Assembly (NCBI RefSeq): GCF_050278625.1 | Contig: NZ_JBNNTI010000001.1 | Location: forward strand, 124,001 to 188,000 | Length of the DNA stretch: 64,000 nt | Reading direction: 5' to 3' | Origin: Viridibacillus sp050278625 | GTDB lineage: Bacteria > Bacillota > Bacilli > Bacillales_A > Planococcaceae | Notes under the pieces: generated by a model | The model's database searches: none | Seen by the model: only the letters and a program-made list of their open reading frames with translations | Told to the model about the DNA's origin: nothing | Shown: positions 58,203 to 64,000 of the stretch, piece after piece | Position numbering within the stretch: position 1 is the stretch's first letter | Layout: each line of letters opens with the position of its first letter | Translations under genes and position numbers: made by a program

Positions 58203-59663
58203 TCATGAACGTTTTCGCTGTTTTGCACCTACAATATACGGTCTTAAAGCATCGCTCGTCATAGGGAATCGTATGAATATACGTAAAAATGCTTGTGGGA
58301 AGAACGGAACAACTGGCCACATATAAGGTACTTTCATTGGTCTTAACGAACAAACATATAAGAAAAGCCCTAATATACCTAGGAAGAATCCATTAACTCC
58401 GAGCCATGCGGTGATGAGTAGCAACACTATCCTAAATACTTTTATAGTGATACTCAATTCATACGAAGGAATTGCAAATGTGAAAATAGCGGTAATAGCG
58501 GAATATAGTACAACTTCCGGTGAAAATAGTCCAACATCAATTGCAATTTGCCCGATAACGACAGCTGCGATTAATCCCATCGCAGTTGATAGGGGGGTTG
58601 GGGTATGAATGGAGGCAAGCCGCAAATATTCTATCCCTGCATCTGCTAGTAATATTTGGAGTAGTATCGGTATGGCGGATTTCTTATCTATTCCAATGAA
58701 ATCTAAAAATGTTGGAATTAAATCTTGATGCTTTATTAACAAATACCAAAAAGGTAATAATATGAGGCTTAAAAAAGTACCAGAGAACCTTAAGAATCGA
58801 ACAGCTGTCCCAATAAAAGGCGCTTGGCGATATTCCTCTGCATGTTGTAAATGATGAAAAAAGGTCACTGGTACTAAAATAACAGAAGGTGACGTATCAA
58901 CTATAATTGCGATATGACCTTCCAATAAATGAGCGGCAGTAATATCAGGTCGCTCCGTATAACGTACAAATGGTAGTGGATGGAAACCTTGTTTAAATAA
59001 CCATTCCTCTAGAGATTTATCCGCCATAGTTAAACCATCGTGTTGAATTTTCTTTATACGCTGACGAATATAATCTAGATGTTTTTCATTCGCAATGCCT
59101 TTCATAAAGACGATTGCTGTATCGGTTTTCCCTTTATCAGAAATTTGATGTAGTTCAAAACGTAATGTTGCATCACGAATACGTCTTCTTATAAGGCCTG
59201 AATTTTGCACAATATTTTCTGTAAAACCATCACGTGACCCTCTAATAACTTTTTCATTATCAGGTTCTTCAGGTTGTCTTCCAGGATAAGCCCGTAAATC
59301 TGCTATAAAAGCATAGCCAGATGGTGTGATAAACGCCACCTGGCCCCCTAATATCGCAGTTAATAGTTGTTGCTGATTCGCCATCGGTTCCCATGCAAAA
59401 TATGGAAAACAAAATTGAAAGAATTCTGGCTCTGTTTCAGGTGTATATCCTTCAATCTCTTGAGTCGGTTGGATATTCACAAGAATTTCTGTGAAGTTGG
59501 CACTATCGATGAGCCCATTAATATAAATAGAGAACACCGGCATTTTGTATAAATGCAGATGCTTCATCCCTATATCAAAGCTCTCACTTTCACCGAATTT
59601 TGAAATCATAAACTTTTCTGCTTCTTCTATACTCGCGAAAATGGGTTTTTGTTCTTCAGTCAT
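58203..59663 (-). CDS. spoVAF: Spore germination protein SpoVAF (GerA family)
   Basis: About 486 residues. A soluble N-terminal GerA-type domain (about 1-270; FMKGIANEKHLDYIRQRIKK, EGHIAIIVDTSPSVILVP) is followed by five or so membrane helices (about 290-460), ending with a basic tail. SpoVAF is a GerA-subunit-like protein that, with a SpoVAEa partner, aids cation release in spore germination. The ATG at 59663 overlaps the sigF stop by four bases. In B. subtilis spoVAA-AE lie between sigF and spoVAF; they are absent here. Confidence 0.92.
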   Translation of the reverse strand: MTEEQKPIFASIEEAEKFMISKFGESESFDIGMKHLHLYKMPVFSIYINGLIDSANFTEILVNIQPTQEIEGYTPETEPEFFQFCFPYFAWEPMANQQQLLTAILGGQVAFITPSGYAFIADLRAYPGRQPEEPDNEKVIRGSRDGFTENIVQNSGLIRRRIRDATLRFELHQISDKGKTDTAIVFMKGIANEKHLDYIRQRIKKIQHDGLTMADKSLEEWLFKQGFHPLPFVRYTERPDITAAHLLEGHIAIIVDTSPSVILVPVTFFHHLQHAEEYRQAPFIGTAVRFLRFSGTFLSLILLPFWYLLIKHQDLIPTFLDFIGIDKKSAIPILLQILLADAGIEYLRLASIHTPTPLSTAMGLIAAVVIGQIAIDVGLFSPEVVLYSAITAIFTFAIPSYELSITIKVFRIVLLLITAWLGVNGFFLGILGLFLYVCSLRPMKVPYMWPVVPFFPQAFLRIFIRFPMTSDALRPYIVGAKQRKRS

Positions 59664-60448
59664 TTTTTTGCCGCCTTTTCTAATCCTTTCAATTGGCCTG
59701 GTGCTAGCCAAACTTTCAATTGTGATAAAATACGTTTTTCTAGTCGCGATACTTGCACTTGTGAAATGCCAAGTCTCTCAGCAATTTCACTTTGAGTACA
59801 ATCTAAGTAATAGCGTAAATAAATTACAGATTGTTCCCTTTTACCAAGTCGCGTTAAAATATCTCGAAGTGGTATATGCTCAAAAGGCCTTTCGGAGGTA
59901 GCATCTCTCATCTGGTCCATTAATGTAATTGGATCGCCATCACTTTCAAATAATTGTTCATGCAATGATGCAGGGTCCCTTAAAGCATCCGAAGCCATTG
60001 CTATTTCATCAGTTGTGACTTCCAACAAATTAGCCAATTCCTTCATGGTAGGGGGTCTTTCATTGATTTTAAGAAAATCATCTGAGGCATGGCGAATTTT
60101 ATAGTTAAGCTCTCTAATAGATCGGCTTACTTTGACCATACCATCATCCCGTAAGAATCGCTGGATTTCACCAATTATCATAGGTACTGCGTATGTTGAA
60201 AATTTCACTTGATATGACAGATCAAATTTATCAATTGACTTCATCAAGCCAATACAACCTATTTGAAAAAGATCCTCTAAATCTGCCCCGCGTGATGCAA
60301 AACGCTGTACGATTGACCAGACAAGGCGAGTATTACCCTCTACCATCTCTTTTCTAGCGTTAACATCGCCAGCTTGAGACTGTAATATAAGCTCTCGCAT
60401 TTTCTCCTGTGTTAGCAATATGGAAGAGGCTTGTGGTTTAGATGTCAT
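59660..60448 (-). CDS. sigF: Sporulation sigma factor SigF
   Basis: 262 residues, the forespore-specific sigma-70 factor. Region 2: GNTRLVWSIVQRFASRGADL, EDLFQIGCIGLMKSIDKFDL, YQVKFSTYAVPMIIGEIQRF. Region 3: VSRSIRELNYKIRHASDDFL. Region 4: IYLRYYLDCTQSEIAERLGI and SQVQVSRLEKRIL. The start at 60448 follows AGGTGAG, five bases after the spoIIAB stop. Held inactive by SpoIIAB until the forespore forms. Confidence 0.96.
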   Translation of the reverse strand: MTSKPQASSILLTQEKMRELILQSQAGDVNARKEMVEGNTRLVWSIVQRFASRGADLEDLFQIGCIGLMKSIDKFDLSYQVKFSTYAVPMIIGEIQRFLRDDGMVKVSRSIRELNYKIRHASDDFLKINERPPTMKELANLLEVTTDEIAMASDALRDPASLHEQLFESDGDPITLMDQMRDATSERPFEHIPLRDILTRLGKREQSVIYLRYYLDCTQSEIAERLGISQVQVSRLEKRILSQLKVWLAPGQLKGLEKAAKK

Positions 60449-60452
60449 TTTC

Positions 60453-60899
60453 TCACCTAGTAGCAAACGGTGTACCTACTGGTTGAAATTGCTTCTTGAA
60501 GGTGACCGTTGTCCCTTTCCCGCGCTCGGATTTAACAGATAACTGATCTGTGAAGCTTTCCATAATTGTAAAGCCCATACCAGAGCGATCCATTTGCTGC
60601 TTTGTCGTATATAAAGGTTCCATTGCTTGCTCTACGTCTTCAATTCCGCATCCTTTATCAGAAATCGTCACAGTCACTTCGCGGTCAACACGAGTCGCAT
60701 ATACAGTTACAACGCCTGTACGATTTTCCTCATAGCCATGAATAATTGCATTTGTAACTGCTTCTGAAATGACAGTTTTCACCTCAGACAATTCCTCAAT
60801 CGTCGGATCTAGCACTGTCATAAAACTTGTCATCGCCATACGCGCTAGTGCTTCATTTTCACTGACCGCTAAAAACGATAAAGTCATTTCATTATCCAT
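60453..60899 (-). CDS. spoIIAB: Anti-sigma F factor / serine kinase SpoIIAB
   Basis: 148 residues of the GHKL ATPase fold. The N box is AVTNAIIHGYEEN (about 47-59), G1 is ISDKGCGIEDVEQAMEPLYT and G2 is RSGMGFTIMESFTDQLSV. It binds SigF with ATP, and phosphorylates SpoIIAA on a serine. It overlaps the spoIIAA end by eight bases. Confidence 0.96.
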   Translation of the reverse strand: MDNEMTLSFLAVSENEALARMAMTSFMTVLDPTIEELSEVKTVISEAVTNAIIHGYEENRTGVVTVYATRVDREVTVTISDKGCGIEDVEQAMEPLYTTKQQMDRSGMGFTIMESFTDQLSVKSERGKGTTVTFKKQFQPVGTPFATR

Positions 60900-61251
60900 T
60901 CAAAATCCCCCCTAAAGTTCGAATTACTTGATCTTCTGTACCTTGCCAAATATATTTGGACAACCCTGAAAACTGAAAAATTTTCTGCATTGTAGCAGAA
61001 GGATTTAAGATGACGGTTTGTCCGTTGATTGGCGCCAAATCACGCATTCTTCCTAAAATCAAACCAATACCAGCGCTATCCATAAACTGTAAGTCACTTA
61101 AGTTCCAAACAATTGCGTGAACGCTACCTTGGTAAATTGCTTGTGAAATTTCTTCTCGAATACGATTTGCAGCGTGATGGTCTAAATCACCTTGTAAACG
61201 AATAACGGCAATGCCATCCACTGTCAATTGAATTAATTGTTGCATAGTCAT
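60892..61251 (-). CDS. spoIIAA: Anti-sigma F factor antagonist SpoIIAA
   Basis: 119 residues, STAS domain. The phosphorylated serine is in LQFMDSAGIGLILGR (Ser59; Ser58 in B. subtilis). When dephosphorylated by SpoIIE it frees SigF by binding SpoIIAB. AAAAGGAGG lies seven bases before the ATG. In B. subtilis dacF precedes this operon; here pdp does. Confidence 0.96.
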   Translation of the reverse strand: MTMQQLIQLTVDGIAVIRLQGDLDHHAANRIREEISQAIYQGSVHAIVWNLSDLQFMDSAGIGLILGRMRDLAPINGQTVILNPSATMQKIFQFSGLSKYIWQGTEDQVIRTLGGILNG

Positions 61252-61268
61252 ACCTCCTTTTCACAAGC

Positions 61269-61298
61269 ATATTCCACATTTGTTTTACGTTATCCTCT
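61269..61298 (-). promoter_or_regulatory. Sigma-H promoter of the spoIIA operon
   Basis: On the minus strand AGAGGATAA (61290-61298), 12 bp, then GTGGAATAT (61269-61277), matching the sigma-H consensus RnAGGAwWW-n11/12-RnnGAATww at every fixed base. The predicted start is only about 12 bases before the ribosome binding site. Confidence 0.8.
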
Positions 61299-61340
61299 CT
61301 CATGACAATTTAAGAAGAAACCTTCTAAAATTAGAACTAA

Positions 61341-61347
61341 ATCGACA
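61341..61347 (-). promoter_or_regulatory. Candidate Spo0A box
   Basis: TGTCGAT on the minus strand, six of seven bases of the 0A box TGTCGAA, about 50-75 bp upstream of the sigma-H promoter. Plausible by position, weak by sequence alone. Confidence 0.35.
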
Positions 61348-61591
61348 GTAAATGGATGTCATCTTTATCCATAAGTATTGGAGATTCAAGGGATTTTTAA
61401 TCAACTAAAAATACCAATTCAAAAAAAAGTAATTTAGTATGGGAGAAGAAGGGCAGATATCAAATAATAGTCTCCTTATTCGAGAAAATAATCTATTTAC
61501 TCATCCCTACTAGTTATTCTCTTTCATTAAATAGAATTTTTGTCTCTACAAAGTTATCTATTGCATATTTTTTATCATATAAGCCACAAAA

Positions 61592-61627
61592 AAAGCTGTT
61601 ACACATAAAAATGAGTAACAGCCTTTT
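61592..61627 (-). terminator. Terminator of deoB-pdp
   Basis: AAAGCTGTTAC / GTAACAGCCTTT stem with a T-rich minus-strand tail (TTTTTTTGTGG), just after the pdp stop. Confidence 0.8.
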
Positions 61628-61633
61628 AATAAA

Positions 61634-62938
61634 TTATTTTGTAATGATAGCCTCGATTAATTTCGGTACTTGAGGTGCTTCTTTGGCAATTTTGATATGT
61701 GTATAGATCTTATCAATCACTGTTGAGACGTCTTCTCTGTTAGCATAAATTGTTACGAGAGAGTCACCTTGCATTACTTTATCGCCGACTTTTTTGCGTA
61801 GCATTAAACCAACCGCTAAGTCTATAGTTGATTCTTTCGTAGCACGACCCGCACCTAAAAGCATAGCCGCAGTTCCAACTTCATCAGCTTCAATGAATGA
61901 TATAAAACCATCTTCTTTTGCAGGTACTTCAAAAGTATATTTGGCTTGAGGTAACAATGAAGTATCATCTACAACTGCTGGGTTACCACCTTGTCCTTTA
62001 ATAAACTGCTTGAAGATTTCTAAAGCGCTACCATTTTCAATAACTTCTAATAACTGTCCGCGAGCTTCTTCGATTGTTTTCGCATGACCACCTAGAACGA
62101 CCATTTGACTGCCAAGCGTTAAGCAAAGCTCTGTTAAATCTTCAGGACCTTCTCCTCGTAATGTCTCTATTGCTTCTTTTACTTCTAATGCATTACCAAT
62201 CGCAAATCCAAGCGGTTGGCTCATATCAGAAATAATAGCCATTGTGTTACGACCGACATTGTTACCAATTTGGACCATTGCGTGTGCTAAATTCTTAGCA
62301 TCTTCTACAGTCTTCATGAAAGCACCTTCACCCGTTTTCACATCAAGCACAATAGCTTCTGCACCAGCAGCAATTTTTTTACTCATAATTGAGCTCGCGA
62401 TCAATGGGATACTACTTACTGTCCCAGTCACATCTCTAAGTGCATATAATTTTTTGTCGGCAGGTGTTAAGTTTCCTGTTTGACCAATAACTGCTAATTT
62501 AATGTCATTTACTTGCTCAATAAATTGTTCTGTCGTCAATTCAACATGGAATCCTTCAATTGCCTCTAATTTATCGATAGTGCCTCCTGTATGACCTAAA
62601 CCGCGTCCACTCATCTTCGCAACAGGAACGCCTACAGCTGCTACTAGAGGACCTAATACTAACGTCGTTGTATCACCAACGCCGCCTGTGGAATGCTTAT
62701 CCACTTTAATACCTTCGATTTTAGAAAGGTCAATTTGATCTCCCGACTCAACCATTGCCATTGTCAAATCTGCACGTTCACGATCATTCATATCCTGAAA
62801 ATAAATTGCCATTAATAAGCTACTTGCTTGATAGTCTGGAATAGAACCATTTGTATAACCTTCAATGAAAAAACGAATTTCTTCAGTAGTCAATTCTCCA
62901 CCATTACGTTTTTTTTCAATAATATCAACAATTCTCAT
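61634..62938 (-). CDS. pdp: Pyrimidine-nucleoside phosphorylase
   Basis: 434 residues. It splits thymidine, deoxyuridine or uridine with phosphate to base and (deoxy)ribose-1-phosphate. Blocks: GYTNGSIPDYQASSLLMAIY near the start, the phosphate-binding KHSTGGVGDTTTLVLGPLVA (about 81-100), MSGRGLGHTGGTIDKLEAI (about 109-127) and KKIAAGAEAIVLDVKTGEGA, which includes a cation-binding stretch. C-terminal barrel-sandwich domain present. It follows deoB by 16 bp on the same strand, so nucleoside breakdown passes sugar phosphate to DeoB. Confidence 0.95.
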   Translation of the reverse strand: MRIVDIIEKKRNGGELTTEEIRFFIEGYTNGSIPDYQASSLLMAIYFQDMNDRERADLTMAMVESGDQIDLSKIEGIKVDKHSTGGVGDTTTLVLGPLVAAVGVPVAKMSGRGLGHTGGTIDKLEAIEGFHVELTTEQFIEQVNDIKLAVIGQTGNLTPADKKLYALRDVTGTVSSIPLIASSIMSKKIAAGAEAIVLDVKTGEGAFMKTVEDAKNLAHAMVQIGNNVGRNTMAIISDMSQPLGFAIGNALEVKEAIETLRGEGPEDLTELCLTLGSQMVVLGGHAKTIEEARGQLLEVIENGSALEIFKQFIKGQGGNPAVVDDTSLLPQAKYTFEVPAKEDGFISFIEADEVGTAAMLLGAGRATKESTIDLAVGLMLRKKVGDKVMQGDSLVTIYANREDVSTVIDKIYTHIKIAKEAPQVPKLIEAIITK

Positions 62939-62954
62939 ATTATTTCTCCCTCAC

Positions 62955-64000
62955 TTACTTTATATTTGATAAAAAACTTGTGCCGAACTCAGGTAATTTT
63001 ACATTGAAATTTTCTGCGACAGTGGCACCTATATCCGCAAATGTGAGTCTTAATGGTAATTCATGACCTTCTTTAAAGCGTGGTGAATAAGCGATTAATG
63101 GTACATATTCACGAGTATGGTCACTTCCTGGGAAAGTTGGATCGTTTCCGTGGTCTGCAGTTATTATTAATAAATCTTCTTCCGTTAACGCTTCCAAAAC
63201 TTCTGGTAAACGACGGTCAAATTCTTCTAAAGCTTCACCATAGCCAATTGGATCTCGGCGGTGACCATAGGCTGCGTCAAAGTCTACTAAATTTAAGAAA
63301 GATAAACCATGGAAATCCTTACGAACCACTTGTGATACCTTATCCATACCATCTGTATTGTCTTTTGTACGGACTGCTTCTGTTACACCTTCATTATTAA
63401 AAATATCAGAGATTTTACCTAGAGCGATGACATCAAAATTAGCATCTTTTAATTCATTCATAACCGTACGACCAAATGGTTTTAACGCATAATCATGACG
63501 ATTCGATGTACGTTCAAAGTTACCTGGAGTTCCAATGAAAGGACGAGCAATTACACGACCTACTAAAAATTCAGGTTGTAAAGTCAATTCACGGGCGATT
63601 TCACAAATTTTATACAACTCATCTAATGGAACAATTTCTTCATGTGCTGCGATTTGTAAAACTGGATCAGCAGATGTATAAACGATAATTGCGCCTGTTT
63701 TCATATGCTCTTCACCGTAATCATCAATCACTTGCGTACCACTCGCTGGCATATTACAAAGTACTTTGCGACCAATACGTTCTTCTAATTGTCCTATTAA
63801 TGTTTGTGGGAAGCCTTCAGGATACACTTTGAATGGTTTATCGATATTCAAACCCATAATTTCCCAATGACCTGTCATTGTATCTTTACCCACCGATGCT
63901 TCTTGCATTTTACCGAAATAAGCTATAGGTTTTTCTACAGGAGTAATCCCAGGTAACTCACGGATATTCGATAAACCTAATTTCCCCATATTAGGCATAG
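62955..64000 (-). CDS. deoB: Phosphopentomutase DeoB (5' end outside window)
   Basis: About 348 C-terminal residues are visible, from MPNMGKLGLSNIRELPGITP onward; the family's first 45 or so residues, with the first metal ligand, lie beyond the window edge. Alkaline-phosphatase-type metal sites are seen in GKDTMTGHWE (Thr nucleophile), VDFDAAYGHRRDPIGY, ITADHGNDPTFPGSDHTRE and later. DeoB interconverts (deoxy)ribose 1- and 5-phosphate. Coupled to pdp downstream. Confidence 0.94.
   Translation of the reverse strand, partial: MPNMGKLGLSNIRELPGITPVEKPIAYFGKMQEASVGKDTMTGHWEIMGLNIDKPFKVYPEGFPQTLIGQLEERIGRKVLCNMPASGTQVIDDYGEEHMKTGAIIVYTSADPVLQIAAHEEIVPLDELYKICEIARELTLQPEFLVGRVIARPFIGTPGNFERTSNRHDYALKPFGRTVMNELKDANFDVIALGKISDIFNNEGVTEAVRTKDNTDGMDKVSQVVRKDFHGLSFLNLVDFDAAYGHRRDPIGYGEALEEFDRRLPEVLEALTEEDLLIITADHGNDPTFPGSDHTREYVPLIAYSPRFKEGHELPLRLTFADIGATVAENFNVKLPEFGTSFLSNIK

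Overview
The window is chromosomal DNA of a low-G+C, endospore-forming Bacillales bacterium. The evidence is a sporulation sigma-F operon (spoIIAA-spoIIAB-sigF), spoVAF, the resABCDE cytochrome c biogenesis and redox signalling cluster, scpAB, lysA, a bacillithiol-type reductase (YpdA), an FMN riboswitch in front of ribU, and AGGAGG-type ribosome binding sites. My best guess at family level is Planococcaceae/Caryophanaceae (Lysinibacillus-like), because the backbone resembles Bacillus subtilis but lacks several B. subtilis neighbours. That placement is inference. I saw no rRNA, tRNA, CRISPR array, prophage or replication origin.

Layout. Positions 1-3.1 kb hold a nucleotidyltransferase, ypdA, a 48-residue membrane protein and an acetyltransferase. 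Positions 3.6-7.2 kb hold the conserved ypbE-recQ-ypbB block, divergent from ferredoxin. Positions 7.2-45 kb are a mosaic: PadR/DUF1129, fabI with a FapR operator, degenerate IS30 and IS256 copies, a secreted papain-like amidase with a beta-propeller-like partner, a YxlEFG-like ABC transporter with a divergent HTH regulator, a MerR-controlled acyl-CoA synthetase/dehydrogenase operon, an M20 peptidase, an MFS pump, a CwlO-like endopeptidase, an esterase/LysR pair, trhO, yitT, and an ECF sigma/anti-sigma/lipoprotein operon. This region also holds several small genes broken by single frameshifts or deletions. Positions 45-64 kb are conserved core: ribU with its riboswitch, resE-resD-resC-resB-resA, rluB, dacB, scpB-scpA, ypuF, ribT, lysA, spoVAF, sigF-spoIIAB-spoIIAA, pdp and a deoB cut by the window edge.

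How the genes work together. ResABC assemble c-type cytochromes and ResDE sense respiratory state. SpoIIAA/IIAB control SigF by partner switching, and a well-matched sigma-H promoter precedes the operon. FabI makes fatty acids under predicted FapR control, while the MerR-acyl-CoA synthetase-dehydrogenase operon breaks them down under a predicted MerR-type switch with a 19-bp spacer. RibU imports riboflavin under FMN control.

The least explained element is a roughly 213-bp dispersed repeat present twice in opposite orientation (968-1180 and 26490-26703). It is about 90% identical between copies, has a foldable arm whose pairing survives the substitutions, and ends in a terminator-like hairpin that faces the 3' end of the neighbouring gene in both places. 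One copy abuts a helicase fragment. Other leads are the missing spoVAA-AE genes between sigF and spoVAF, near-identical hairpins bracketing the YxlEFG-like module, and unannotated small membrane proteins with strong ribosome binding sites. I did not find convincing evidence for a wholly new multi-gene system.
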